Below, one piece after another: positions 7,812 to 16,313 of a stretch of DNA of 64,000 bases. Under the pieces are notes generated by a model, which ran no database searches, was not told where the DNA came from, and was given only the letters and a program-made list of their open reading frames with translations. Both the position numbers and the translations under genes were made by a program. This stretch comes from Bradyrhizobium sp. 4 (GTDB lineage: Bacteria; Pseudomonadota; Alphaproteobacteria; Rhizobiales; Xanthobacteraceae). The stretch covers positions 1,674,001 through 1,738,000 of the forward strand of contig NZ_CP064686.1 of assembly GCF_023100905.1 (NCBI RefSeq). The letters are read 5' to 3'. Every line of letters starts with the position of its first letter. The first letter of the stretch is position 1.

Positions 7812-9521
7812 ATGAGCAGCAACGACGACGTTCACAAGGTCAGAGAATTCGAGCATCCGGGCCAGGGACGGAAGCGCGCCAAGTCCACGCCCAAGGGGCG
7901 GCAGGTTGATCCCACCGCCGCGCACGAGATCGAGCAGCTGCTCGGCGACAGGCCGCGGCGGCGCGACCTGTTGATCGAATATCTGCATCTGATCCAGGAC
8001 AAGAACCGCCAAATCTCGGCCGCGCATCTCGCCGCGCTCGCCGACGAGATGAAGCTCGCGTTCGCCGAGGTGTTCGAGACCGCAACCTTCTACGCGCATT
8101 TCGACGTGGTGAAGGAAGGCGAGCCCGATATCGCGCCTCTGACGATCCGCGTCTGCGATTCGCTGACCTGCGCGATGCTGGGCGGAGAGAAGCTGCTCGC
8201 CGATTTGCAGGACGCGTCGGGTCCCGGCATCCGCGTGGTGCGTGCGCCCTGTGTCGGTCGCTGCGACACGGCGCCGGCCGCGGAAGTCGGACACAACTTT
8301 GTTGACCATGCGACGGTCGCCAGTGTCACGGCGGCGGCGAAGGCTGGCGACACCCACGCGCATCTGCCCGAATATGTCGGCTATGACGCCTATGTCGCCG
8401 GCGGCGGGTACAAGCTGCTCAATCGCCTGCGCTCGGGCGAGCTAGCGACGGACGACCTGCTGAAGGCACTCGACGACGCCTCGTTGCGCGGTCTCGGCGG
8501 CGCTGGATTCCCCACGGGCCGCAAATGGCGTGCGGTGCTTGGTGAACCAGGCCCGCGGCTGATGGCGATCAACGGCGATGAAGGCGAGCCCGGCACGTTC
8601 AAGGATCGCGTCTATCTCGAGAGCGATCCGCACCGCTTCCTCGAGGGCATGCTGATCGGTGCGCACGTGGTGCAGGCCTCGGATACCTACATTTACCTCC
8701 GCGACGAATATCCGGCCTCGCGCGAAATCCTCGAACGCGAGATCGCAAAGCTCCCGCCGGGCGGTCCGACGCTGCACATGCGCCGCGGCGCGGGCGCCTA
8801 TATCTGCGGCGAGGAATCCTCGCTGCTGGAAAGCATCGAGGGCAAGCGCGGCCTGCCCAGGCACAAGCCGCCTTATCCATTCCAGGTCGGCCTGTTCGGG
8901 CTGCCGACGTTGATCAACAACATCGAGACCTTGTGGTGGGTGCGTGACATCGTCGAGAAGGGTGCCGACTGGTGGAAGGGCCACGGTCGCCATGAGCGTC
9001 ACGGCCTGCGCAGTTTCTCGGTCTCGGGCCGCGTCAAGAATCCCGGCATGAAGCTCGCGCCTGCTGGCATCACCGTGCGCGAGCTGATCGAGGAATATTG
9101 CGGCGGCATGGCCGACGGCCATCAGTTCTATGCGTACCTGCCGGGTGGTGCGTCCGGTGGCATCCTGCCGGCGGCGATGGACGACATCCCGCTCGATTTC
9201 GGCACGCTTGAAAAATACGGTTGCTTCATCGGCTCTGCCGCGATCGTGATCCTGTCGCAGAAGGACAGCGTGCGCGCGGCCGCGTTGAACCTGATGAAGT
9301 TCTTCGAGGACGAGAGCTGCGGCCAGTGCACGCCGTGTCGCGTCGGAACCCAGAAGGCCGCACTGCTGATGCAGCAACCGGTCTGGAACCGCGCTCTCCT
9401 GGACGAATTGAGCCAGGCGATGCGCGATGCCTCGATCTGCGGGCTTGGACAGGCGGCATCGAATCCGCTGTCCACTGTGATCAAATATTTCCCTGACGAG
9501 TTCAAGGAAGCGGCCGAATGA
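7812..9521 (+). CDS. NAD-dependent formate dehydrogenase beta subunit (NuoE-NuoF fusion)
   Basis: Electron-transfer subunit that passes electrons from the alpha subunit to NAD+. Residues ~30-165 are a NuoE-like thioredoxin-fold domain with the four [2Fe-2S] cysteines C115, C120, C147 and C151. Residues ~195-565 are NuoF-like: FMN/NADH site GLGGAGFPTGRKW (227-239), GDEGEPGTFKDR, GAGAYICGEESSL, and a 4Fe-4S site at C503, C506, C509 and C543. This fused beta subunit and the lack of a separate gamma gene match the heterodimeric FDH1 of Methylobacterium extorquens rather than the FdsGBAD type. It overlaps the alpha gene by ATGA (9518-9521), so translation is coupled. Confidence 0.93.
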   Translation: MSSNDDVHKVREFEHPGQGRKRAKSTPKGRQVDPTAAHEIEQLLGDRPRRRDLLIEYLHLIQDKNRQISAAHLAALADEMKLAFAEVFETATFYAHFDVVKEGEPDIAPLTIRVCDSLTCAMLGGEKLLADLQDASGPGIRVVRAPCVGRCDTAPAAEVGHNFVDHATVASVTAAAKAGDTHAHLPEYVGYDAYVAGGGYKLLNRLRSGELATDDLLKALDDASLRGLGGAGFPTGRKWRAVLGEPGPRLMAINGDEGEPGTFKDRVYLESDPHRFLEGMLIGAHVVQASDTYIYLRDEYPASREILEREIAKLPPGGPTLHMRRGAGAYICGEESSLLESIEGKRGLPRHKPPYPFQVGLFGLPTLINNIETLWWVRDIVEKGADWWKGHGRHERHGLRSFSVSGRVKNPGMKLAPAGITVRELIEEYCGGMADGHQFYAYLPGGASGGILPAAMDDIPLDFGTLEKYGCFIGSAAIVILSQKDSVRAAALNLMKFFEDESCGQCTPCRVGTQKAALLMQQPVWNRALLDELSQAMRDASICGLGQAASNPLSTVIKYFPDEFKEAAE

Positions 9522-12286
9522 CGAAGATTACGTTCGAGCTCGACGGCAAGCAGGTCGAGGCCAATGCAGGCGAGACGATCTGGCAAGTTGCAAAACGTCA
9601 GGGCCGCGAGATTCCGCATCTGTGCTATTCGCCCGCGCCCGACTATCGCCCCGACGGCAATTGCCGCGCCTGCATGGTCGAGATCGAGGGCGAGCGTGTG
9701 CTCGCGGCGTCCTGCAAGCGCACGCCATCGGTCGGCATGAAGGTGAAGACCGAGAGCGCGCGCGCTGTTTCCGCGCAAAAAATGGTCATGGAGCTGCTGG
9801 TCGCCGATCAGCCGGCGCGCGAGACCTCGCACGATCCGGAGTCCAAATTCTGGCACTGGGCCGAAACCACTGGAGTCACCGAGAGCCGCTTCCCCGCCGC
9901 CGAGCGTTGGGCGACCGATGCCAGCCATCCGGCGATGCGCGTCAATCTTGATGCCTGCATCCAGTGCGGACTGTGCGTGCGCGCCTGCCGCGAGGTCCAG
10001 GTCAATGACGTCATCGGCATGGCCTATCGCAGCCACGGCTCGAAAATCGTGTTCGATTTCGACGATCCCATGGGCGAGTCCACCTGCGTCGCCTGCGGCG
10101 AATGCGTGCAGGCGTGTCCGACCGGAGCGCTGATGCCGGCCGTGATGCTGGATGAGGCGCAAACCCGTGTCGTCTATGCCGACAAGAAGGTGGATTCGCT
10201 CTGCCCGTTCTGCGGCGTCGGCTGCCAGGTGACCTATGAGGTCAAGGACGAGAAGGTGATCTATGCCGAGGGGCGGGATGGCCCGGCCAATCACAACCGC
10301 CTTTGCGTCAAGGGCCGCTTCGGCTTCGACTACATCCACCATCCGCATCGCCTGACCAAGCCGCTGGTGCGGCTGCCGAACGCGAAGAAGGATTCCAACG
10401 ACCAGGTCGATCCGGCCAATCCCTTCACGCATTTCCGCGAAGCGAGCTGGGAAGAAGCGCTCGACATCGCGGCCAAGGGCCTCGTCAAGATCCGCGACAC
10501 CAACGGCGTGAAGGCGCTGGCCGGCTTCGGCTCGGCGAAGGGCTCGAACGAGGAGGCCTATCTGTTCCAGAAGCTGGTGCGCACCGGCTTCGGGTCGAAC
10601 AATGTCGACCATTGCACCCGTCTGTGCCACGCCTCGTCGGTCGCGGCGCTGTTCGAAGGCCTGAGTTCGGGCGCGGTGTCCGCGCCGTTTTCGGCTGCGA
10701 TGGACGCCGAGGTCATCATCGTGATCGGCGCCAACCCGACCGTGAACCATCCGGTTGCCGCGACCTTCATCAAGAACGCGGTCAAGCAGAACGGCGCAAA
10801 GCTGTTCGTCATGGACCCGCGCCGGCAGACGCTGTCGCGCCATGCGACCAAGCATCTGCAGTTCAAGCCGGGCTCCGACGTCGCCATGCTGAACGCGATG
10901 ATCCACACGATCATCACGGAAGGTTTGACCGACGACCAGTACATCGCCGGCTATACCGAGGGGTTCGAGGACCTCAAGGAGAAGATCAAGGAGTTCACCC
11001 CGGAGAAGATGGAGGCGATCTGCGGCATCCCGGCGCAGACCCTGCGTGAGGTCGCGCGAACCTATGCGCGCGCAAAATCGTCGATCATCTTCTGGGGCAT
11101 GGGCATCAGCCAGCATGTCCACGGCACCGACAATGCGCGCTGCCTGATTGCGCTGGCGCTGATTACCGGCCAGGTCGGTCGTCCCGGCACCGGCCTGCAT
11201 CCGCTGCGCGGCCAGAACAACGTGCAGGGCGCTTCCGATGCCGGCCTGATCCCGATGTTCCTGCCGGACTATCAGCCGGTCGGCCGCGACGACATGCGCG
11301 GTGCCTTCGAGAAGCTGTGGGGCCAGGATCTCGATCCCGTGCGCGGCCTGACCGTGGTCGAGATCATGAACGCGATTCACGCGGGCGAGATCACGGGCAT
11401 GTATATCGAGGGCGAGAACCCCGCGATGTCCGACCCCGATCTCCAGCACGCGCGTCAGGCTCTCGCCATGCTCGATCATCTCGTGGTGCAGGATCTCTTC
11501 GTCACCGAGACCGCGTTCCACGCCGACGTCATCCTGCCGGCCTCGGCGTTTGCCGAAAAGGAAGGCTCCTTCACCAACACCGATCGCCGCGTGCAGCTCG
11601 CGCGCCAGGTAATCAAGCCGCCGGGCGATGCGCGGCAAGATCTCTGGATCATCCAGGAGATCGGCAAGCGCATGGGCCTGCCGTGGAATTATGCCGGTCC
11701 CGGCGATGTCTTCTCCGAGATGGCCGAGCTGATGCCGTCGTTGAAGAACATCACCTGGGAGCGGCTGGTCCGCGAGGGCGCGGTCACCTATCCCGTCGAT
11801 GGTCCCGACATGCCCGGCAACGAGATCATCTTCACCACGGGCTTCCCGACCGCGAGCGGCCGCGGCAAGATCGTTCCGGCTCACGTGATCCCGCCGGACG
11901 AGATCCCCGACGCCGAATATCCGATGGTGCTCTCGACCGGCCGCGTGCTGGAGCATTGGCACACCGGCTCCATGACCCGCCGCGCGCAGGTGCTCGACCA
12001 GATCGAGCCCGAGGCGGTCGCATTCATGTCGCCAAAGGACATGCACAGGAAGAAGCTCGCGCCCGGCGATTTCATTCGGCTCGAGACCCGCCGCGGCGCG
12101 GTCGAGGTCAAGGTCCGCTCCGACCGCGACGTTCCCGAGAATATGGTCTTCATGCCGTTTTGCTACGCGGAAGCGGCGGCGAATTTGTTGACCAACCCGG
12201 CGCTCGATCCGTTCGGCAAGATCCCGGAATTCAAGTTCTGCGCGGCCAGGGCCGAGCGCGCCGAAATGCGCGACGCGGCGGAGTAG
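9518..12286 (+). CDS. fdhF: NAD-dependent formate dehydrogenase alpha subunit
   Basis: Catalytic subunit: formate + NAD+ to CO2 + NADH, cytoplasmic, Mo (or W)-bis-MGD. 922 residues. N-terminal ferredoxin domain with C36, C49, C52 and C66; two 4Fe-4S ferredoxin sites at C147/150/153/157 and C190/193/196/200; the FDH 4Fe-4S site at C229/232/236/263; and the metal-ligand cysteine with its neighbouring histidine at C370-H371 in DHCTRLCHASSV, at the position of selenocysteine in E. coli FDH-H. The rest is the molybdopterin oxidoreductase and dinucleotide-binding fold, with a C-terminal MopB domain. No delta subunit follows. Needs FdhD, MobA and MoeA, all encoded within 8 kb upstream. Confidence 0.95.
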   Translation: MTKITFELDGKQVEANAGETIWQVAKRQGREIPHLCYSPAPDYRPDGNCRACMVEIEGERVLAASCKRTPSVGMKVKTESARAVSAQKMVMELLVADQPARETSHDPESKFWHWAETTGVTESRFPAAERWATDASHPAMRVNLDACIQCGLCVRACREVQVNDVIGMAYRSHGSKIVFDFDDPMGESTCVACGECVQACPTGALMPAVMLDEAQTRVVYADKKVDSLCPFCGVGCQVTYEVKDEKVIYAEGRDGPANHNRLCVKGRFGFDYIHHPHRLTKPLVRLPNAKKDSNDQVDPANPFTHFREASWEEALDIAAKGLVKIRDTNGVKALAGFGSAKGSNEEAYLFQKLVRTGFGSNNVDHCTRLCHASSVAALFEGLSSGAVSAPFSAAMDAEVIIVIGANPTVNHPVAATFIKNAVKQNGAKLFVMDPRRQTLSRHATKHLQFKPGSDVAMLNAMIHTIITEGLTDDQYIAGYTEGFEDLKEKIKEFTPEKMEAICGIPAQTLREVARTYARAKSSIIFWGMGISQHVHGTDNARCLIALALITGQVGRPGTGLHPLRGQNNVQGASDAGLIPMFLPDYQPVGRDDMRGAFEKLWGQDLDPVRGLTVVEIMNAIHAGEITGMYIEGENPAMSDPDLQHARQALAMLDHLVVQDLFVTETAFHADVILPASAFAEKEGSFTNTDRRVQLARQVIKPPGDARQDLWIIQEIGKRMGLPWNYAGPGDVFSEMAELMPSLKNITWERLVREGAVTYPVDGPDMPGNEIIFTTGFPTASGRGKIVPAHVIPPDEIPDAEYPMVLSTGRVLEHWHTGSMTRRAQVLDQIEPEAVAFMSPKDMHRKKLAPGDFIRLETRRGAVEVKVRSDRDVPENMVFMPFCYAEAAANLLTNPALDPFGKIPEFKFCAARAERAEMRDAAE

Positions 12287-12332
12287 GACGGCGGCGGTCG
12301 TTAGGCGGCTGGGATCCATCCAACACCCCGGC

Positions 12333-12462
12333 GTCGTCCTGGCGAATGCCAGGACCCATACCGCGTGATCCATCGATTGTAGCTGGTCGCAGTACCGCAC
12401 TAATAAGAGTCTGCGCCAAGCGCCTCCCTGGGGTAATGGGTCCTGGCCTTCGCCAGGACGAC
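12333..12462. repeat. Inverted pair of REP hairpins
   Basis: Two ~30-base units, 12333-12362 and 12432-12462, are inverted complements with one mismatch and one indel. Each contains its own perfect hairpin: gtcctggc-gaat-gccaggac at 12336-12355 and gtcctggc-cttc-gccaggac at 12440-12459. The spacer is about 70 bases. Such paired REPs (BIME-like) are mobilised by RAYT-type transposases in other bacteria; none is encoded in the window. The pair follows the FDH operon and may protect or terminate its mRNA. A further fragment at 12490-12510 resembles the right arm of the 2899 repeat. Confidence 0.8.
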
Positions 12463-12525
12463 TCGGGAGAGACTGCGCCGTGCTCGTCCCTTCGCTCCTC
12501 GCAATGGCGGTGCTAGACATCGTCC

Positions 12526-12999
12526 ATGTCCAAAGCCACCCCAGCCACACGCGCGCTCACAGCCGCCGGTGTTGCCTTCACCGTCCACGCTTACAGCTAT
12601 GATCCCGATGCCGAGAGCATCGGCCTCCAGGCGGCAGCTGCGCTTGGCGAAGACCCCGCGCGCGTGTTGAAGACGCTGATGGCGCTCGTCGACGGCAAGC
12701 CGGTCTGCGTGATCGTCCCGTCCGATCAGGAAGTCTCGATGAAGAAGCTCGCCGCCGCTTTCAGCGGCAAGTCGGCGCAGATGATGAAACCGCCGGAGGC
12801 CGAGCGCCTCACCGGCTTCAAGGTCGGCGGCATCAGCCCGTTCGGGCAGCGGAAGCCCGTGCGCACCGTGATCGAGCAGAGCGCGCTCGCGCATAACTAT
12901 GTGTACGTGAATGGCGGTCAGCGCGGACTGCAGGTGCAGCTCAGTCCGGCCGATGTGCGGGACGTGTTGAAGGCGATCGTCGCGGAACTGGTCGCCTGA
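12526..12999 (+). CDS. ybaK: Cys-tRNA(Pro)/Cys-tRNA(Cys) deacylase YbaK
   Basis: Cytoplasmic trans-editing enzyme that hydrolyses mischarged Cys-tRNA(Pro). The 157-residue YbaK/EbsC fold is complete: RALTAAGVAFTVHAYSYDP at the start, ALGEDPARVLKTLMA, the catalytic-region lysine in VSMKKLAAAF, GFKVGGISPFGQRK and VYVNGGQRGLQVQLSP. It converges with the GntR gene (13-base gap). It stands alone next to the REP pair and has no evident functional link to its neighbours. Confidence 0.93.
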   Translation: MSKATPATRALTAAGVAFTVHAYSYDPDAESIGLQAAAALGEDPARVLKTLMALVDGKPVCVIVPSDQEVSMKKLAAAFSGKSAQMMKPPEAERLTGFKVGGISPFGQRKPVRTVIEQSALAHNYVYVNGGQRGLQVQLSPADVRDVLKAIVAELVA

Positions 13000-13012
13000 G
13001 CGACGCGCTCTG

Positions 13013-13708
13013 CTACTGCTTTTGCAACAGCTTCAGCCGACAGCGCAGCGCCTCGCGGATGTGTGCACGCGCGAGCTGCTCCGCTTTGCCGCCGTCGCGA
13101 GCCGCGATGGCTTCGATGATGGCCTGGTGCTCACCGTGGCTGGTCGAGGGGCGGCCCGATACCGTGAACGTGGTTGGACCGAGCAGTGCGATCCAGTCCT
13201 GCAATTCGCCTGATGCGTTATCGAGATAACGGTTGCGCGCGGCGCGGCAGATCGCTTCGTGGAAGGCGCGGTTGAGCCTTGCCATGTCTCCTGCCATCTC
13301 GGCCGCGTCGGTCGCGGAGGCTTCGACAAAGGCCTGCTCGATATCCCTCAGTGCATCGATTTCGGGCGTCGAGGCGTGCTCGGCCGCAAGTCGGGCAGCG
13401 GCACCCTCCATGATCTCGCGCATGGCGTAGAGTTCGAGCACCTCAGAGATGTCGAGGTTGCGTACGATCAGGCCGCGGCCGCCGGCAGGTTCGACGAACC
13501 CGCGTGCGGCAAGCCGCCCGAGAGCTTCCCGCACCGGGGTGCGGCTGACCTTCAGCCGCTGGGCGACCTCTTCCTCGCGCAGGCGGTCGCCCGCACGGTA
13601 GCTGCCGGTCTGCAGCGCCTCGCAGAGCGAGCGGAACACGGCTTCGCCAAGCGCCACGCCGCCGCCGCGCGCGATCGAGCCGCCTGCCTTTGTCGGGCGT
13701 CTTGCCAT
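13013..13708 (-). CDS. GntR-family transcriptional regulator, FCD/FadR type
   Basis: Likely repressor of the tricarballylate-type operon that starts divergently at 13864. 231 residues: N-terminal winged HTH (LCEALQTGSYRAGDRLREEE, then LKVSRTPVREALGRLAARG) and a C-terminal FCD ligand domain with AMREIMEGAAARLAAEH and LNRAFHEAICRAARNRYL; the FCD metal-type histidines include those in FHEAI, HGEHQAI and RAHIREA. The frame extends upstream to 13840, but the ATG at 13708 fits the family and leaves room for the operator at 13772-13785. FCD regulators usually sense carboxylic acids, which matches a TcuR-like role. Confidence 0.88.
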   Translation of the reverse strand: MARRPTKAGGSIARGGGVALGEAVFRSLCEALQTGSYRAGDRLREEEVAQRLKVSRTPVREALGRLAARGFVEPAGGRGLIVRNLDISEVLELYAMREIMEGAAARLAAEHASTPEIDALRDIEQAFVEASATDAAEMAGDMARLNRAFHEAICRAARNRYLDNASGELQDWIALLGPTTFTVSGRPSTSHGEHQAIIEAIAARDGGKAEQLARAHIREALRCRLKLLQKQ

Positions 13709-13771
13709 GCGTCCCCGTGGGCTCGCGCATCCTGCCCATGCAGCGATGGCGCTTGCTGGATTTCTGTATAT

Positions 13772-13785
13772 CTTTGTATACAAAG
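13772..13785. promoter_or_regulatory. Palindromic GntR operator between the regulator and tcuA
   Basis: ctttgtatacaaag, a perfect 14-base palindrome with the GTATAC core typical of FadR/VanR-type GntR sites. A second half site, tctgtatat, lies 11 bases upstream in the same orientation. It lies in the divergent promoter region and would allow one repressor to control both directions. Confidence 0.65.
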
Positions 13786-13863
13786 GTGCGCAATGGCAAG
13801 CCGGATTGACGGGGCCGCAGGCGGGGCAGAATGTCTCCAACTTCGTCGCATCGGGCAGACGGC

Positions 13864-15254
13864 ATGAGCGGCAAATACGATGTGCTGGTGATCGGCGGCG
13901 GCAATGCAGCGCTGTGTGCGGCGATCAGCGCGCGACGCGGTGGGGCATCGGTGCTGGTGCTCGAAGGTGCGCCAAAATTCTATCGCGGCGGCAACACGCG
14001 CCACACCCGCAACATGCGTTGCGCCCATGACGAGGCAACCGAAATCCTCACCGGCCCCTACACCGAGGAGGAGTTTTGGGAAGATCTCCTGCGCGTCACC
14101 GGCGGCCAAACCGACGAGGTGCTCGCCCGGCACATGATCCGCGAGTCCAAGGACATCTTGAACTGGATCGTGGAGCAGGGCGTGCGCTGGCAGCCCTCGC
14201 TCGGCGGCACGCTGAGCCTCGGTCGTACCAACTCCTTCTTTCTCGGTGGCGGCCGCGCGATGCTGAACGCACTTTATCTCACCGCCGAGAAGCTCGGCGT
14301 CGAAGTCGAATACGACGCCGAGGTCACCGACCTCATGATCGAGGACGGCATGTTTCTCGCCGCTCGCCTCAAGCGGCCGATCAAGGGTGACACCGAGATA
14401 CGCGCGACGTCGCTGGTCGCCGCGGCCGGCGGGTTCGAGGCCAACATCGAATGGCTGAAGCAATATTGGGGCGACGCCGCCGACAATTTCCTGATCCGCG
14501 GCACGCCCTATAACCGCGGCTCGATCCTGAAGATGCTGCTCGCCAAGGGCGTGCAGGAGGTCGGCGATCCCACCCAATGCCATGCGGTCGCGATCGACGC
14601 CCGCGCGCCGAAATTCGACGGTGGCATCATCACAAGGCACGATTCGGTCGTGTTCGGCATCGTCGTCAACAAGCACGCGCAGCGCTTTTACGACGAGGGC
14701 GAGGACATTTGGCCGAAGCGCTACGCGATCTGGGGTCGGCTGGTGGCCGCGCAGCCCGACCAGATCGCCTACATCATCTTCGACTCGACCGTTGTCACCA
14801 GCTTCATGCCGACGCTGTTTCCTCCGATCGCCGGGCAGACCGTGGCTGAGCTCGCCGGCAAGCTCGAGCTCGATCCGGCCACACTGGAAAAGACCATCAC
14901 CGAATTCAACGCCGCGGTGCAGCCCGGCACCTTCGACCACACCATTCTGGACGATTGCCGCACCGAAGGCATCACGCCGCAGAAGACGCATTGGGCGCGC
15001 GGATCGAGACGCCGCCCTATCTTGCCTATCCGGTGCGGCCCGGCATCACCTTCACCTATCTCGGCACGCGCGTGACCAGAGAAGCGCGGATGCTGATGGC
15101 CGACGGCAAGCCGTCGGCGAACATGTTCGCGGCCGGCGAGATCATGGCCGGCAACGTGCTCGGCAAGGGCTATGCCGCCGGCATGGGCATGACCATCGGC
15201 AGCGTGTTCGGACGGATTGCAGGACGGGAAGCGGCGCGCCACGCCAAGAACTAG
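13864..15254 (+). pseudogene. tcuA: FAD-dependent tricarballylate dehydrogenase TcuA, frameshifted
   Basis: Flavoprotein of the succinate dehydrogenase/fumarate reductase type that oxidises tricarballylate to cis-aconitate in Salmonella. The N-terminus has the dinucleotide fold YDVLVIGGGNAALCAAISA, then GGNTRHTRNMRCAHDE and LVAAAGGFEANIEWLKQYWG, all family-typical. At 14995-15002 the frame breaks: the first frame runs into a nonsense tail ending at 15075, while the true C-terminus (RIETPPYLAYPVRPG..., AAGEIMAGNVLGKGYAAGMG) continues one frame over to 15254. Adding one base near 14999 restores the gene, so there is a 1-base deletion, either real or a sequencing error in a GC-rich run. Start at 13864 (MSGKYDVL); an ATG at 13831 is possible. 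Confidence 0.85.
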
Positions 15255-15280
15255 GCGAAGGAAAGGCAGAGGGAGAAACC

Positions 15281-16309
15281 ATGTCACGCATTGCCACTGC
15301 CGCGATCGCGGCGCTGCTGATCGTCGGCCACGCCCACGCGGCTGAGCCGATCACGCTACGAGACATGGGTTCGTTCCATGTCGGCGGCCGCCTTGTCGAA
15401 ATCTCCGGCAAGCCGGTGAGGGAGGTCGTGTTCGCGCCCGGCGGCGTGCCGGCCAAGGTCGATCCCAACGGCACGTATCAGGTCGAGCAGATGTACGTGC
15501 AGTATTTCCTGCCCGCCAACGAGAAGGGTGCCTATCCCTTGCTGATGTGGCACGGCGGGGGATTGACCGGCGTCACCTACGAGACCACGCCGGACGGACG
15601 CGAAGGCTGGCTGAATTATTTTCTGCGCAAGGGGTGGGCGGTCTATAATTCCGACGCGGTAGAGCGCGGACGCGCGGGCTGGGCGCAATACCCCGATATC
15701 TTCAAAGGCGAGCCGATCTTCCTGACCACGGCCAATCCGTTCGAGCGTTTCCGCATCGGCGATGGGCCGAACTCCTACGATCCCGATCCCGCCAAGCGAA
15801 GATTGTTGCCGGGCAACCAGTTCCCCGTCGAGGGTTACGAGAATTTCGTCAAGCAGAACGTACCGCGCTGGACCACGACCGACGATGCGACCATCGCCGC
15901 CTATATCGCCGAGATCGATCGCGTCGGCCCCTCGGTGCTTCTGTTCCACAGCCAAGCCGGCACCTTCGGCTTCAAGGTCGCGCAAGCCCGCCCCGACAAG
16001 GTCAAGGCGCTGATTGCGATCGAGCCGGCCGGCATCGGCGATCCCGCCAAGGCGGATGTGCTGAAGAACATCCCGACCCTCATCATCTACGGCGACTATA
16101 TCGAGCGCGATTCGCGCTGGCCCAAGATCCGCGCCAATGGCATCGCCTTTGCGGACGCCATCAAGGCAGCCGGGGGCAGCGTCGACATCGTCGATCTCCC
16201 ACAGGCCGGCATCAAAGGCAATTCGCATATGGTGATGATGGACAAGAACAACCTCGAGGTCGCAGCCCTGATCCAGAAATGGCTCGAGGGCAAAGGTCTG
16301 ACGAAGTAA
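15281..16309 (+). CDS. Secreted alpha/beta-hydrolase (esterase-like)
   Basis: 342 residues with a signal peptide (cleavage near AHAAEP, residue ~21). The body is an alpha/beta-hydrolase: LLMWHGGG oxyanion region, nucleophile elbow LLFHSQAGTFG (Ser in H-S-Q-A-G instead of the usual G-x-S-x-G), acid-strand region IPTLIIYGDYIERD, and a C-terminal histidine in GNSHMVMMD. Start at 15281 with SD gggaga. It sits between tcuA and tcuB (26 and 4 bases away), so it belongs to that operon and probably releases a tricarboxylate-like acid from an ester in the periplasm. Substrate unknown. Confidence 0.8.
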   Translation: MSRIATAAIAALLIVGHAHAAEPITLRDMGSFHVGGRLVEISGKPVREVVFAPGGVPAKVDPNGTYQVEQMYVQYFLPANEKGAYPLLMWHGGGLTGVTYETTPDGREGWLNYFLRKGWAVYNSDAVERGRAGWAQYPDIFKGEPIFLTTANPFERFRIGDGPNSYDPDPAKRRLLPGNQFPVEGYENFVKQNVPRWTTTDDATIAAYIAEIDRVGPSVLLFHSQAGTFGFKVAQARPDKVKALIAIEPAGIGDPAKADVLKNIPTLIIYGDYIERDSRWPKIRANGIAFADAIKAAGGSVDIVDLPQAGIKGNSHMVMMDKNNLEVAALIQKWLEGKGLTK

Positions 16310-16313
16310 AGCC

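Noticed and set aside
9128..12550. 1140-codon open frame on the minus strand
   Set aside because: It is antisense to the FDH beta and alpha genes, which have full motif support; long antisense frames are expected in such GC-rich codon use.
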